DNA of 64,000 nt from Vibrio fluvialis (GTDB taxonomy: Bacteria > Pseudomonadota > Gammaproteobacteria > Enterobacterales > Vibrionaceae), in the NCBI RefSeq assembly GCF_900460245.1, contig NZ_UHIP01000002.1, positions 558,001 to 622,000 of the forward strand, written 5' to 3'. The position numbers were made by a program, and so were the translations under genes. The notes beneath the pieces were generated by a model that was given only the letters and a program-made list of their open reading frames with translations, was not told the origin of the DNA and did not search any database. Shown here piece after piece: positions 27,621 to 38,253 of this stretch; within the stretch, counting starts at the first letter, position 1, and every line of letters begins with the position of its first letter.

Positions 27621-27641
27621 GATCGGTTTGATATAGGTTGA

Positions 27642-27654
27642 TTTACACTGTAAA
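27642..27654. other. parS2 centromere site (4 of 5)
   Basis: TTTACA-C-TGTAAA, perfect, 46 bp (about 4.4 turns) from the previous site; the only closely spaced pair seen. Confidence 0.88.
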
Positions 27655-27677
27655 TGCTTCACTGAAATTCCGAATGA

Positions 27678-27722
27678 CAAAAAAGTCCTACTTGAACATG
27701 AACCTAAGTAGGACTTTTTCTT
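27678..27722 (+). terminator. Terminator after tmcA
   Basis: AAAAAAGTCCTACTT / AAGTAGGACTTTTTC with a 12-nt loop and a T-rich tail. Confidence 0.8.
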
Positions 27723-27906
27723 TTCTACAACTCTTCGACATTTCCCTTCTTATTGAATGACTTAAGAATTTGTCTAATACAAAAGTCGCATTCACTGAAC
27801 AAATGAATCTGTATTATGCAATTTGCTAATTAACTATTCCTTCCTACACTGACATGAGGAAAAAACAAACCTAATTTCAATCCGACAATGACAAGGAAAT
27901 CTGCTT

Positions 27907-28191
27907 ATGTTCGCCTTAAATGAGAGCCTGGACATCAGCAATGTGGTTGATTGCAAACTCCAATATCTGGAATGGCTGCAACAAGACAGCAAGATTGTCG
28001 TTGATGCGGCTCGTGTCTCGCGAGTCGATGCCGCTGGTATCCAGCTGCTGGTGTCACTTTTTGAATCTGCTCGCTTGGCGGAAAAAAACATTCGTTTAGA
28101 AAACATATCTGAAGTGTTGCAGGAAGGCATCGAGGTGCTGGGCCTGAAGCACAGGTTTATGGAATCTCAGGATGTAACAAGGAAGACGTGA
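27907..28191 (+). CDS. STAS-domain protein, start of the F7 chemosensory operon
   Basis: The 94-residue single STAS domain is of the anti-sigma-factor-antagonist type. The loop that normally holds the phosphorylated Ser reads VDAAGIQLL, so the canonical Ser is Ala. The start has AAGGAAA upstream; the stop overlaps the cheY start (TGATG). Its partner is probably the PP2C/HATPase response regulator at the other end of the operon, but the lost Ser argues for a structural or decoy role. Confidence 0.85.
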   Translation: MFALNESLDISNVVDCKLQYLEWLQQDSKIVVDAARVSRVDAAGIQLLVSLFESARLAEKNIRLENISEVLQEGIEVLGLKHRFMESQDVTRKT

Positions 28192-28550
28192 TGACAAAAA
28201 TTCTCGCAGTAGATGACTCCATTTCTATTCGTCAGATGGTCAGCCACACCTTAATGGATGCTGGTTATGAGGTGGAAACCGCAAATGATGGTCGTGAAGC
28301 GCTGACCAAAGCGCAGAGCACGAAATTTGATGTGGTGATTTCCGACGTCAACATGCCCAACATGGGCGGCTTCGAACTGGTGAAAGCCATTCGTGGTAAT
28401 CCTCAATACAAATTCATTCCGATTTTAATGCTGACCACAGAAACCAGCATGGAGAAAAAACAAGAAGGTAAGTTAGCGGGGGCGACCGGCTGGCTGGTGA
28501 AACCTTTTAACCCAGATACGTTACTAAAAACTCTAAAACGCGTGCTGTAA
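28191..28550 (+). CDS. cheY: Chemotaxis response regulator CheY
   Basis: The 119-residue stand-alone receiver has acid pocket D8 D9, phosphoacceptor D52 (VVISDVNMPN), Thr in LMLTTETS and Lys in GWLVKPF. It should be phosphorylated by the CheA encoded next. In the related V. cholerae cluster III system it does not drive ordinary swimming chemotaxis; the output is unknown. ATG at 28191 overlaps the STAS stop. Confidence 0.93.
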   Translation: MTKILAVDDSISIRQMVSHTLMDAGYEVETANDGREALTKAQSTKFDVVISDVNMPNMGGFELVKAIRGNPQYKFIPILMLTTETSMEKKQEGKLAGATGWLVKPFNPDTLLKTLKRVL

Positions 28551-28607
28551 TTTTACTTCGACTTTGAAGCGTTGAAATATCGATAACGTCAATTGGCAGG
28601 ACTGAAT

Positions 28608-30740
28608 ATGGCTTTAGACATGGAACAGCTGCGCAAGATGTTTTACGAAGAATGTCGTGAAAATCTTGAAGTGCTGGAAAATGTGTTGCTCCATCTTGAC
28701 CCTCAGGATGGAGACCACGAAACCATTAACACCATTTTTCGCGCCGCTCACTCCATCAAAGGTGGCGCTGCTACCTTCAATTTGCTCGATATCAGCGAGT
28801 TTACTCACTCCGTTGAGGCGTATCTCGATAAAGTTCGTAATCACGAAGCAGAATTGTCGGCCACCAGCGTGGATGTTCTGCTCAAAAGTTGCGACGTTAT
28901 TGGCGATATGCTGGCTGGACATGAAACGGGTTCGGATGTCGATCTTGACCTGAAAGCTTCGGTAAGTCATCAGCTTGCACAGCTATTGTCCTCATCGCCG
29001 CTGGGGAGTTCTTCTCCAACCCAGAGTGCGGATCTCGCAGCCGCCAAAACGTCAGATACGCAAACCGGCCGTTGGCGCATTGCCTTTGTTCCGCATCGTG
29101 AGCTGTTTTTCAGTGGCAATGATCCATTGCGGATTCTGCGTGAACTGTATGAACTCGACTCAGAATGTAACATTCAGGCGGATAGTCAGGCCTTGCCTGA
29201 GCTTCTCGAAATGGAAGCGGAACTCTGCTACTTGTCCTGGCATGCTGACGTCAGTGGCGAAGTGGATGAAGCGGCGATTCGTGAAATTTTCGAATGGGTG
29301 GAAGACGAATGTGAGTTAACCATCGAACGCGCTGCTGCATCCAGTGCAGAAACAAGTGCCCCTTCCAATGTTGCTGCCGAACCTGTTGCGGTGCAAGAGC
29401 CAATCAGCATTCAGGACGCTACGCCAGTTGAAGACGTTTCGCCGCCGTTGGTAATAAAACCTGCACTGAGCGACAGCAAAGAATCGGAACTGAAAGAGAA
29501 AGCACCAGCCAAAGCAGCGAAAGCGGAATCGAGCGTCACCTCCATTCGGGTGGATATCGATAAAGTCGATAGCCTGATTAATCTGGTCGGTGAGCTGGTG
29601 ATCACTCAATCGATGCTGACTGAAATTGGCAATGATTTCTCGATGGATAAGCTGGAGAAGTTGCAAGCGGGGCTCGCGCAACTGCTGCAAAACAGCAAAG
29701 ATTTACAAGAGAACGTGCTCAATATTCGCATGTTACCGATGAGTTTTGCTTTTAGCCGCTTTCCGCGTCTGGTTCGTGACCTGTGCGGGCGACTGGAGAA
29801 GAAAGTCGACCTGCAGATTCAAGGCGAAAATACCGAACTGGATAAAACCGTGTTGGAACGCATTGTCGATCCGCTGGTGCATCTGGTGCGTAATGGTATC
29901 GACCATGGCATTGAACGTCCGCAGCAACGGCTTGCAGCGGGTAAGTCGGAAATGGGGCTGATTGAACTGAATGCCTATCATCAGGGCGGCTCCATTATCA
30001 TCGAAGTGAAAGACGATGGGGCCGGCATTGATTGCGACCGCGTGTGGCGCAAAGCGGTGGAGAAAGGTGTGCTGCCTGCCGACTCGCGTCGTGACGAGAT
30101 TTCAGACAAACAGGTGCTTAATCTTATTTTCGCTCCTGGCTTTTCGACGGCCGATCAGGTGTCGGACATTTCCGGTCGTGGCGTCGGCATGGATGTGGTG
30201 AAACGCAATATCGAAGAGCTGGGCGGCCATATCGAAGTGGAATCTCACCTCGGGCAAGGCAGCCATTTCACCATCAGCTTGCCGCTGACACTGGCCATTC
30301 TCGACGGCCAGTTGGTTAAGGTTGGCAGCGAAGTCTACATCATTCCGCTGCTGACGATCATCGAATCGATACAAATCAATCCATCCTGCGTCAAACTCGC
30401 CTCTGGTGGCGTTGAACTCTATCGCCTGCGTGACGAAAACATTCCGATTCTACGCCTTCAGGATGAGTTGGAAATGGGTGACAGCGGCGCGCTGGGACGA
30501 CGGTTACTCTGCTTCGTTGAAGCCGCAGGGAATCGGGTCGGTTTGTTGGTGGATGAACTGCTCGATCAGCAGCAGGTTGTGATTAAGAGTCTGGAGTCCA
30601 ACTACGCCAAAGTCGCGGGTATTTCTGGTGCGACCATTTTGGGCGACGGCTCCGTGTCGCTGATTCTGGATATTCAGGGACTCATCACCAGTTACTTAAA
30701 ACGCCGAAGTTTCGGTGGTCAGAAAGGCATGGCGGCCTAG
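28608..30740 (+). CDS. cheA: Chemotaxis histidine kinase CheA
   Basis: The 710-residue protein has an Hpt domain with phosphorylatable H48 (AAHSIKGGAATF), a linker rich in Ala/Pro/Glu, a dimer domain from about residue 315, a HATPase with N box HLVRNGIDHGIE and G box SDISGRGVGMDVV, and a C-terminal CheW-like regulatory domain. It autophosphorylates and passes phosphate to CheY and CheB. The ATG at 28608 with AGGA upstream is used rather than the TTG at 28593. An unassigned segment around residues 140-245 between Hpt and P3 (RWRIAFVPHRELFFSGNDPL) looks like an extra folded P2-like domain. Confidence 0.95.
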   Translation: MALDMEQLRKMFYEECRENLEVLENVLLHLDPQDGDHETINTIFRAAHSIKGGAATFNLLDISEFTHSVEAYLDKVRNHEAELSATSVDVLLKSCDVIGDMLAGHETGSDVDLDLKASVSHQLAQLLSSSPLGSSSPTQSADLAAAKTSDTQTGRWRIAFVPHRELFFSGNDPLRILRELYELDSECNIQADSQALPELLEMEAELCYLSWHADVSGEVDEAAIREIFEWVEDECELTIERAAASSAETSAPSNVAAEPVAVQEPISIQDATPVEDVSPPLVIKPALSDSKESELKEKAPAKAAKAESSVTSIRVDIDKVDSLINLVGELVITQSMLTEIGNDFSMDKLEKLQAGLAQLLQNSKDLQENVLNIRMLPMSFAFSRFPRLVRDLCGRLEKKVDLQIQGENTELDKTVLERIVDPLVHLVRNGIDHGIERPQQRLAAGKSEMGLIELNAYHQGGSIIIEVKDDGAGIDCDRVWRKAVEKGVLPADSRRDEISDKQVLNLIFAPGFSTADQVSDISGRGVGMDVVKRNIEELGGHIEVESHLGQGSHFTISLPLTLAILDGQLVKVGSEVYIIPLLTIIESIQINPSCVKLASGGVELYRLRDENIPILRLQDELEMGDSGALGRRLLCFVEAAGNRVGLLVDELLDQQQVVIKSLESNYAKVAGISGATILGDGSVSLILDIQGLITSYLKRRSFGGQKGMAA

Positions 30741-30759
30741 TAGTTAAGGAGAGCGACGA

Positions 30760-31290
30760 ATGGATATCGAACACGCACATCCGCTTCAACATGAATCCAT
30801 GGTGCACGCAGCACTGATGGCCAGTCACGACGATGCGTCACGTGGCGCAGATTTTCTCAGCTTCCGTCTGGCGAACGAGCTGTACGGCGTGGCCATTCGC
30901 GATGTCGAAGAGATCCGCGTTTGGGAACATCCGACGCCGATTCCTCGCTCTCCCCATTTTGTCAAAGGTGTGATTAACCTGCGCGGCATGATTGTACCGA
31001 TCATGGATTTACGTCTTCGGTTTGGCATCGGTTCGAATGACTATCTGCCCACGACTGTTGTGTTGGTGTTGCGTAGTGAAGTGGGTGACCAGTCAAGGCT
31101 GATGGGGTTGGTTGTCGATGCGGTCAGCGATGTGATTGGGCAGGGCGATAACGATTTGTACCCGGCGATCGGCGAGACATCGGTGGCGCCTTATCTGCAA
31201 GGGTTACTCAATGTGGGTGAAGAAGTGATGTCACTGCTGGATACCGATACGCTGCTGGATATGGCGCGCATTTTGGGTGAGGAGGCGTGA
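30760..31290 (+). CDS. cheW: Chemotaxis coupling protein CheW (first)
   Basis: The 176-residue CheW fold is preceded by about 28 extra residues. Family features are DFLSFRLANELYGVAIRDVEEI and KGVINLRGMIVPIMDLRLRF. It links receptor and CheA. Two different cheW genes in tandem are typical of this cluster. Confidence 0.92.
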   Translation: MDIEHAHPLQHESMVHAALMASHDDASRGADFLSFRLANELYGVAIRDVEEIRVWEHPTPIPRSPHFVKGVINLRGMIVPIMDLRLRFGIGSNDYLPTTVVLVLRSEVGDQSRLMGLVVDAVSDVIGQGDNDLYPAIGETSVAPYLQGLLNVGEEVMSLLDTDTLLDMARILGEEA

Positions 31291-31754
31291 TGGCGACTCA
31301 GGAGTTTCTCAGCTTTGTGCTGGATGAGGATGAATACGGCGTCCCAATTCTGGATGTGCGCGAAGTGCGTGGCTGGAACGACGTCCGCGCGGTGCCCAAC
31401 TCGCCTGACTACATGGTTGGCGTGCTTGATATTCGTGGAGAGTACGTACCGATTGTGGATCTGCGGATGCGCTTTCATCTGCCTGCCGCGCAAATCACGG
31501 CCACGACCGTGGTGGTGGTACTCAACGACATTGAGAAGCACCCGCTCGGGCTCATCGTGGATGGCGTTGCGGAAGTGTATGAACTCAATCCTGAACAGAT
31601 AAAACCGGCGCCGCATTTGTCCAGTGTCGCCAAGCAAAAGTTTATTAAAGGCATTGCCGCGGTGAAAAGCGGTCATTTGATTTTGATTGATATTGAGTCG
31701 CTGTTTAACGTGACAGAACTCAATCACCACACCATTGAAGAAGCAATCATGTGA
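31290..31754 (+). CDS. cheW: Chemotaxis coupling protein CheW (second)
   Basis: The 154-residue protein [20 protein letters not shown]... has [20 protein letters not shown]. Its ATG overlaps the stop of the first cheW by one base (TGATG). It is divergent in sequence from the first CheW, suggesting distinct positions in the array. Confidence 0.92.
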   Translation: MATQEFLSFVLDEDEYGVPILDVREVRGWNDVRAVPNSPDYMVGVLDIRGEYVPIVDLRMRFHLPAAQITATTVVVVLNDIEKHPLGLIVDGVAEVYELNPEQIKPAPHLSSVAKQKFIKGIAAVKSGHLILIDIESLFNVTELNHHTIEEAIM

Positions 31755-31764
31755 GGGAACACTC

Positions 31765-34182
31765 ATGGCATTTTGGAATCGTAAACCCCAACAAGAAAAG
31801 CGCTATGTCGCACCGGCTACGGATTCTTTGCTGGACGAACGGGAAGATGAAGCAGAACAGGGGCTTTCCAATCAGCAGCTTCTTTCTGCGCTGAACGCCG
31901 CTCAGACCGCTTTGATGATGATCGACCGGGATTTCAAGATCACTTATCTCAACAAGCAATCGATGAATCTGCTTAAACATCATGAAGCACTGTTTAAGTC
32001 TGTGTGGCCCAATTTTCGCGCAGAAGAGCAGTTCCTCATGGGCTACAGCATCGACAATTTTCATGCTCATCCTGCACATCAACGGCAGATGCTGTCGACT
32101 CCCGCTAATCTTCCTTACGTAACGACGATTGATATCAAAGGGGTCAAAATCGAACTCAATGTCGGTGCCATCATTGATGGCAACGGCGTGTACATTGGCA
32201 ACACGCTGGAGTGGAAAGATGTAACCGCGGCGCGCCAGCAGGAACATGAAGTGGCTCGCCTGCGAGCGGCGATTGACCAAGCGCAGACTGCGATGGTGAT
32301 GATCGACCGTGATTTCAACATTACCTACATCAACAAAGAAACACTGACGCTGTTTGGTAAGCATGAAGCGACGCTGCGCACAGTGTGGTCGGGTTTTACC
32401 GCTTCATCCGATTGGCTGATGGGACGCTGCATTGATGAATTTCACCGTAATCCGGCGCATCAGCGCAAGCTGCTCAGCGATCCGAACAACCTGCCTTATA
32501 GCACCGACATCACCATTGGCCCGCTGAAAATAGAGCTCAATGTAGCGGCGATTTTCGATCTGGATGGCAAGTACATTGGCAACACGCTGGAGTGGCGTGA
32601 CGTGACGGAAGAGCGGGCCAAAGAGACCGAAATCGGCCGTCTGGCGTCCGCGGTGGAAGGCATGACTACTAACCTGATGATGGCTGATCAGGAAGGCATC
32701 ATCCAATATCTCAACCCGTCGCTTTCCGCCCTGTTACGTAGCCGGGAAAGTGAATTGGCTCAGGCTTTTCCGGGTTTTGAAGTCAGCAAACTGGTCGGGC
32801 GCAGCATCGACACGTTCCATAAAAATCCGTCCCATCAACGCAGCATCATCAGCACCCCGGATCGCCTGCCGTTCAGTTCCAACATCAAAGTGGGGTCGCT
32901 GGAATTCAACCTTACCTGCATCGCGATGCGTGATGCGAAAGGCAACTACATTGGCCCGGCATTACAGTGGGTCGATATCACAGAGCAGCGCGATGGTCAG
33001 CGTCAGGTCGAAAGCCTGATTCAGAAAGCGATTGATGGTCAACTGCATGAACGGATTGATACATCGGTTTACAGCGGCTTTATGCGCGAGCTGGGCGATG
33101 GCATCAATAACCTGCTGGATACGTTGGTTGAACCGCTTGGCCAATGTATTGATGTGATGAGTCAGGTGGCAGAGGGGAATCTCAACAACCAAATGCCGCA
33201 TGAACATCAGGGTGAATTTGGGCGTCTGGCCGAAGCGGTCAACACCTCCATTACTAACCTGCGCAACATGGTCGACAAGATCACCAAGTCGTCGGCGCGC
33301 GTTGCGACCGCGTCGACGGAAATTGCCGAAGGCAATAACGATCTCAGTCAGCGCGTGGAAGCACAGGCTTCTAATCTGGAACAGACCGCCGCCAGCATGG
33401 AGCAGATGACCGCGACGGTACGTCAGAATGCCGATAATGCGAAAGATGCCAACGGCGTGTCTGCCGATGCGGCGAAGAAAGCGACGCGCGGTGGCGAAGT
33501 GGTCGGCCAAGCGATTAACGCCATGGGCGAGATCAACACCGCAAGTAAGAAAATCGCGGACATCATCGGCGTCATTGATGAGATTGCCTTCCAAACCAAC
33601 CTGCTGGCGCTCAACGCGGCGGTAGAAGCGGCACGAGCAGGCGAGCAAGGCCGAGGTTTTGCTGTGGTGGCGGGTGAAGTTCGCAACCTTGCTCAGCGCA
33701 GTGCGGCGGCGGCCAAAGAGATCAAAGGTCTTATTAAAGACAGCGTCGAGAAAGTGGATGAAGGTTCCCGTCTGGTGAATGAGTCCGGATCGACCCTCAA
33801 CGAAATAGTGGAAGCCGTCAGCAAAGTGTCGCACCTGATTGGCCAGATAGCATCGTCCAGTATCGAGCAGTCGACAGGGATTGATGAGATCAACCGCGCG
33901 GTGACAGCAATGGATGAAATGACGCAGCAAAACGCCTCGCTGGTTGAAGAGATCTCGGCGGCCAGTCAGTCGCTGAAAGATGAAGGTAAAGAGCTGCTCA
34001 ATCTGATGAACTACTTTACCACCGACAGCAACATCACCACTTTTGAAACGCGAAAGTCTGCGCCGCCTGCGGTACCTATGCAGTCGAAGCGTAGCAATGT
34101 CAGTGACTTGCGCTCTTCGGGAAAAGTCGCAAATGCCAGACTCGATGTGAAAGACGATGGTGATGAGTGGGAAGAGTTTTAG
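31765..34182 (+). CDS. aer2: Cytoplasmic triple-PAS chemoreceptor, Aer2 type
   Basis: The 805-residue receptor has no transmembrane segment. Three tandem PAS domains (about residues 40-150, 175-275, 298-400) each contain the motif FHxxPxHQR ([27 protein letters not shown]); a HAMP-like segment (about 415-500) and a signalling hairpin (tip near 607) follow. The C terminus ends EWEEF, a CheR-tethering pentapeptide like GWEEF of Pseudomonas Aer2. Aer2 receptors sense O2 by PAS-heme; heme binding here is inferred. The start at 31765 is preferred to 31735, which would overlap the second cheW. Confidence 0.88.
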   Translation: MAFWNRKPQQEKRYVAPATDSLLDEREDEAEQGLSNQQLLSALNAAQTALMMIDRDFKITYLNKQSMNLLKHHEALFKSVWPNFRAEEQFLMGYSIDNFHAHPAHQRQMLSTPANLPYVTTIDIKGVKIELNVGAIIDGNGVYIGNTLEWKDVTAARQQEHEVARLRAAIDQAQTAMVMIDRDFNITYINKETLTLFGKHEATLRTVWSGFTASSDWLMGRCIDEFHRNPAHQRKLLSDPNNLPYSTDITIGPLKIELNVAAIFDLDGKYIGNTLEWRDVTEERAKETEIGRLASAVEGMTTNLMMADQEGIIQYLNPSLSALLRSRESELAQAFPGFEVSKLVGRSIDTFHKNPSHQRSIISTPDRLPFSSNIKVGSLEFNLTCIAMRDAKGNYIGPALQWVDITEQRDGQRQVESLIQKAIDGQLHERIDTSVYSGFMRELGDGINNLLDTLVEPLGQCIDVMSQVAEGNLNNQMPHEHQGEFGRLAEAVNTSITNLRNMVDKITKSSARVATASTEIAEGNNDLSQRVEAQASNLEQTAASMEQMTATVRQNADNAKDANGVSADAAKKATRGGEVVGQAINAMGEINTASKKIADIIGVIDEIAFQTNLLALNAAVEAARAGEQGRGFAVVAGEVRNLAQRSAAAAKEIKGLIKDSVEKVDEGSRLVNESGSTLNEIVEAVSKVSHLIGQIASSSIEQSTGIDEINRAVTAMDEMTQQNASLVEEISAASQSLKDEGKELLNLMNYFTTDSNITTFETRKSAPPAVPMQSKRSNVSDLRSSGKVANARLDVKDDGDEWEEF

Positions 34183-34197
34183 TAAAGGACTCCAACA

Positions 34198-35028
34198 ATG
34201 TTGGCTTTGAATGAACAAGAATTTGAACTGACGGACAAAGACTTCAAGTTCATCCAGTGGTTTATGCACAAACGGGTGGGCATCTATCTGTCCGACCGAA
34301 AGCGGACCATGGTGTATGGGCGCATCAGTCGTCAGATGCGCCGCCGTGGTCTGACGCGTTTTGCGGAATATCGGACGTTAATTGAAAAAGATGAACAGGA
34401 GTGCATCCATTTCATCAATACGTTAACCACCAATAAAACCCAGTTTTTTCGCGAATACCACCACTTTGAGTTTCTTGAAAAAGTGGTGGTTGAAGGGTGG
34501 CGTAGCCTTAACAACCACAACATCAACATCTGGTCAGCAGGCTGCTCTACCGGCGAGGAACCATACAGTGTCGCAGCGTCACTGCTGATGTCCGGCACGT
34601 TTGACTTCGCTGAATCTGTCAATATCTGGGCAACCGACTTAGATACACAAGTGCTGGATCACGCGCAACGCGGCGTGTATTCGCAGGATGCGCTGGCCAG
34701 CATTCCTAAACCGTATCTCAAACCGTGTTTCCTGCGTGGTAAAGGGGATCAGAATGGCAAGATCAAAGTGGCGAACCGTTTGCAGCAATTTGTCCATTTT
34801 CAACAGCTGAATCTGATGGATCACTGGTCGCTGCCGAACGAGTTGGATCTGATCTTGTGCCGTAACGTGATGATCTATTTTGATAAGCCGACCCAAGAAC
34901 TGCTGATCACCCGTTTTCATGATCGCTTAAAACCCGGTGGCGTCTTGTTTCTCGGCCATTCGGAAAGCGTCGGCCGTTGCAGTCCGCTGTTTCACCACTT
35001 AGGTCAGACGATCTACGTCAAAATGTAG
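34198..35028 (+). CDS. cheR: Chemoreceptor methyltransferase CheR
   Basis: The 276-residue protein has an all-alpha N domain and a Rossmann methyltransferase with SAM loop [13 protein letters not shown] and motif [11 protein letters not shown]. It methylates glutamates on the cluster receptors. A beta-subdomain able to bind a WEEF tail is consistent with its length. It lies 15 nt after aer2. Confidence 0.95.
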   Translation: MLALNEQEFELTDKDFKFIQWFMHKRVGIYLSDRKRTMVYGRISRQMRRRGLTRFAEYRTLIEKDEQECIHFINTLTTNKTQFFREYHHFEFLEKVVVEGWRSLNNHNINIWSAGCSTGEEPYSVAASLLMSGTFDFAESVNIWATDLDTQVLDHAQRGVYSQDALASIPKPYLKPCFLRGKGDQNGKIKVANRLQQFVHFQQLNLMDHWSLPNELDLILCRNVMIYFDKPTQELLITRFHDRLKPGGVLFLGHSESVGRCSPLFHHLGQTIYVKM

Positions 35029-35037
35029 GGCGGAAGA

Positions 35038-35682
35038 ATGGATAACCCGACATCGACAACGATAAAAATGGACAACATCAATCATGATCGTTTTCCAAAT
35101 CTCAAGCCCAACATGCCTTGGGTGAAAGTATTGCCGGGTGGCGTGTATGTGACCAACCAGGCCGAGATCATCTGCACCGGTCTGGGTTCCTGTGTGGCAG
35201 CATGCATGTGGGATGAAAAAGCGCAGGTCGGCGGGATGAATCATTTTCTTCTGCCATTTGATACCTCTGCACAGCTGCATCACTGGAAACCGCAGGAACT
35301 GCTTTCCACCGCTTCGCGTTATGGATGCTATGCGATGGAGCTGTTGATTAACCAGCTGATTATCCAGGGCGCTGACAGGCGTCGTATAAAAGTGAAGCTG
35401 TTTGGCGGTGCGCAACTGATGGGGTTTCAGTCGCTGATTGGCATCAAAAACGTCGAGTTTGTGATGGCGTATGTGCAACGCGAACAATTAAAAGTCGAAG
35501 CGCAGGATTTGGGTGGCACTGAGCCGCGACGGGTCTTGTTTGACCCACGAAGCGGCCGGGTATGGATCAAGCGCATTCCATGTGCGGAAGTGTCCAACAT
35601 TCGCCGTCATGAAGAACGCTATTTTGTTCAACTGGACAAAGAGACGCACACCCAAACGGGTGCGGTGGAGTTGTTTGAATGA
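35038..35682 (+). CDS. cheD: Chemoreceptor glutamine deamidase CheD
   Basis: The 214-residue protein carries the catalytic Cys-His pair in [28 protein letters not shown] (span over 20 residues; Cys in GLGSC, His in MNHF). It deamidates receptor glutamines. The stop overlaps the cheB start by four bases. Confidence 0.94.
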   Translation: MDNPTSTTIKMDNINHDRFPNLKPNMPWVKVLPGGVYVTNQAEIICTGLGSCVAACMWDEKAQVGGMNHFLLPFDTSAQLHHWKPQELLSTASRYGCYAMELLINQLIIQGADRRRIKVKLFGGAQLMGFQSLIGIKNVEFVMAYVQREQLKVEAQDLGGTEPRRVLFDPRSGRVWIKRIPCAEVSNIRRHEERYFVQLDKETHTQTGAVELFE

Positions 35683-36731
35683 GTAAAAAGATCAGAGTGT
35701 TGGTCGTGGATGATTCTCCGGTTTTTCGTGCGCTGCTGACTCAGTTAATCGAATCGGATCCGGATCTGGAAGTGGTCGCAAGTGCCGAAGATCCCTATCA
35801 GGCACGCGAGTTGATCAAACGTTACAACCCGGATGTACTGACACTCGACATTGAAATGCCGAGAATGAACGGCGTACAGTTTCTCAAAAATCTCATGCGC
35901 CTTCGGCCAATGCCGGTAGTGATGATATCCACGCTGGCGCAACACGGCGCTGAGCCTACATTAACAGCGCTTGAACTGGGAGCGGTGGACTATTTTCCTA
36001 AGCCGTCGGTGGAAAACACCGCCGATATGGTCAACTACAAAGCGTTGGTCAACGAGAAAATCAAAATGGCGGCCGGTGCCAATGTGGCGTCGGTGACGAA
36101 ATCCGTGGTGTCTGCGCCCGTGTTACGGACATCAGATGAAACACGAATTCAGTTGCTGGCGATTGGCGCGTCGACAGGCGGTACGGAAGCGGTCAAGAGT
36201 GTGTTATCGGCGCTGCCCGCTACGTTGCCACCGATTGTTATCACGCAGCACATCAGTGCGATGTTTACACCGTCCTTTGCCAAACGGCTGGATGAACACA
36301 GTGCAATCAGCGTTCACGAAGTGGTGAGTAGCCATACGCCGCTGAAAGCAGGGCATGCTTACCTCGCGCCGGGCGATCGCCACATGGTGGTGATCAAACG
36401 TGGTGCGCAGTTGTATGCGGATCTCGATGATCGCGCTGCGGTGAATCGTCACAAACCATCGGTGGACGTGATGTTTGATTCGGTGGCAGAAGTGGTCGGC
36501 GATCGGGCAGTTGGCATCATTCTGACCGGAATGGGGCAGGATGGTGCGCGTGGCATGTTGAAAATGCGTCAGCAAGGCGCCCCGACTGTCGCTCAGGATG
36601 AAAAGAGCAGCGTCGTCTGGGGAATGCCGCGAGTCGCGGTTGAACTTGGCGGCGCGCAGGATGTGCGTTCATTGAATGCGGTGCCGCAATGGATTTGCGA
36701 ACAAGTCGAGCTACATAAAATTCAGCGTTGA
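35679..36731 (+). CDS. cheB: Chemotaxis methylesterase CheB
   Basis: The 350-residue protein has a receiver domain with D11/D12 and phosphoacceptor D57 ([12 protein letters not shown]) and a methylesterase domain with catalytic Ser in GASTGGTEA, His in ITQHI and Asp in [10 protein letters not shown]. Receptor demethylation is activated by CheA. The ATGA overlap with cheD indicates coupling. Confidence 0.96.
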   Translation: MSKKIRVLVVDDSPVFRALLTQLIESDPDLEVVASAEDPYQARELIKRYNPDVLTLDIEMPRMNGVQFLKNLMRLRPMPVVMISTLAQHGAEPTLTALELGAVDYFPKPSVENTADMVNYKALVNEKIKMAAGANVASVTKSVVSAPVLRTSDETRIQLLAIGASTGGTEAVKSVLSALPATLPPIVITQHISAMFTPSFAKRLDEHSAISVHEVVSSHTPLKAGHAYLAPGDRHMVVIKRGAQLYADLDDRAAVNRHKPSVDVMFDSVAEVVGDRAVGIILTGMGQDGARGMLKMRQQGAPTVAQDEKSSVVWGMPRVAVELGGAQDVRSLNAVPQWICEQVELHKIQR

Positions 36732-36752
36732 GTTTCTCACCAAGGAGTCGGT

Positions 36753-37928
36753 ATGGAAAACAGAAAAACCATGAATAAGAAAGGGCTGATTCTACTCGTG
36801 CAGCTGGTGTTACTGGGCGCACTGCTGACTCAGGTTCACTCGGCGTGGCTGGTGATAGGAATGATTGCAGCCGCCGCCCTGCCGTGGCTGATGTTGTCTG
36901 CAAAACAACCGGAGTCAGGCAACGTCTCTGCGCCTCAGAAAAACGTCGCGAAGAAAGCGGTGGTTCCTGCTGCGGACAACGCCCCAACCGAACAGTTGGA
37001 ATCGGTGATCACCCTTAATCTCAATCGTATTCGCGACCCGTTGCAAAAACAGCATCGCATCATTGATGAGTCGGTCGAGACTCTTAACGAGAGCTTTTTT
37101 GGTCTGCAAACTGTCAGTGAGCAGCAGTCGGCCATTTCCAGCACTTTAGTGAACAATCTTCTCGCTAACCAGAACAGCGAATACAGCCTGACGACGGTGC
37201 TGCCGCGTACCGAAGCCATCATCAACGAATACGTATCAACGTTGCTGAATGTGTCGGAGAAAAGTACCTCAGCGGTGACCAGTATTCGCGATATGTCGAA
37301 TAAGCTCGATGTGGTGTTTAAGCTGCTCGATCAGGTGCGAGGCTTATCCGAACAGACAAATCTGTTGGCACTCAATGCCGCGATAGAAGCGGCGCGGGCA
37401 GGAGAAGCCGGGCGCGGGTTTGCCGTGGTTGCACAGGAAGTGCGAAACCTCTCCGTCAAAGCGTCAGAGCTGAATAGCCAGATTGAAAAAGAGATCCAGA
37501 TTGCGCAGCAAACGGTGAAAGAGGCCAACAAAACCGTGGGCGAGATGGCGTCGATAGACATGTCGCATGTGGAAGCCTCTAAACACAAAGTTGACGACAT
37601 GCTCCATGGCGTGCAGCAGGTCAATACCGAAATTGAACGTGAAGTGCAGAAGATTCAGGAGCTCGGTAAAGCTTTGGTCAAGCACGTAAGTGACGGAGTG
37701 CGTTCGCTGCAGTTTGCCGATATCGTGATTCAGCAGGGCGACTATGCGCAAGACTCACTGAACTACCTGGAAGAGGCGGTCGGTTTGTTGGGCGTGCTGC
37801 GCCGCAACACTCAGGAACTCAACGAGGTGACCGAGCAAATTCAGCACCTGCAAGAACGTTCGTCTAAACGCAGTGCTCCTGCAGCGAACCAAAGTTGTAT
37901 GGATGAAGGCGAAGTAGAACTTTTCTAA
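36753..37928 (+). CDS. Short membrane-anchored MCP-like protein
   Basis: The 391-residue protein has two adjoining hydrophobic helices (about residues 10-27 and 31-49) with almost no periplasmic loop. There is no HAMP; a shortened signalling hairpin has its tip near residue 205 ([24 protein letters not shown]) and a C-terminal acidic tail. The lack of a sensory loop suggests it detects a membrane or intracellular state or acts as an array scaffold. The same position in V. cholerae cluster III carries an MCP-like gene. Confidence 0.88.
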   Translation: MENRKTMNKKGLILLVQLVLLGALLTQVHSAWLVIGMIAAAALPWLMLSAKQPESGNVSAPQKNVAKKAVVPAADNAPTEQLESVITLNLNRIRDPLQKQHRIIDESVETLNESFFGLQTVSEQQSAISSTLVNNLLANQNSEYSLTTVLPRTEAIINEYVSTLLNVSEKSTSAVTSIRDMSNKLDVVFKLLDQVRGLSEQTNLLALNAAIEAARAGEAGRGFAVVAQEVRNLSVKASELNSQIEKEIQIAQQTVKEANKTVGEMASIDMSHVEASKHKVDDMLHGVQQVNTEIEREVQKIQELGKALVKHVSDGVRSLQFADIVIQQGDYAQDSLNYLEEAVGLLGVLRRNTQELNEVTEQIQHLQERSSKRSAPAANQSCMDEGEVELF

Positions 37929-37937
37929 GGAGCGAGC

Positions 37938-38237
37938 ATGGGAATTGAAACCAGCATCGATACGAACAACAAACACGTGACCATTTCGGTGGAAGGCACC
38001 TTCTGTTTTAACCTGGTGCAAGATTTTCGCAGCAGTTACGCCAAACGCTACGATCACCGTTTCACGGTCGATTTGCGTAAAGTGGATTACATCGATAGCG
38101 CCGCGCTGGGTATGTTGCTGAACATGAAAAACTATCTTGAGCAACCGGACGGCATGATACGTATCGTAAACACGCTGCCGCAGGTGCGAAAAGTGTTGTT
38201 GATTTCCCGCTTCGACAAGAAGTTCACCATTGAATAA
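37938..38237 (+). CDS. Second STAS-domain protein
   Basis: The 99-residue STAS domain has the loop VDYIDSAALGMLLN. The position equivalent to the phosphorylated Ser of SpoIIAA (second residue after Asp) is Ala, while a Ser remains directly after the Asp. It directly precedes the PP2C response regulator, its likely binding partner. Confidence 0.88.
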   Translation: MGIETSIDTNNKHVTISVEGTFCFNLVQDFRSSYAKRYDHRFTVDLRKVDYIDSAALGMLLNMKNYLEQPDGMIRIVNTLPQVRKVLLISRFDKKFTIE

Positions 38238-38253
38238 GCGATGAGGCATTACC

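Noticed and set aside
32962..34269. 435-codon antisense frame across aer2 and cheR
   Set aside because: It is a shadow of the receptor reading frame caused by codon bias; no start signal and low protein-likeness.
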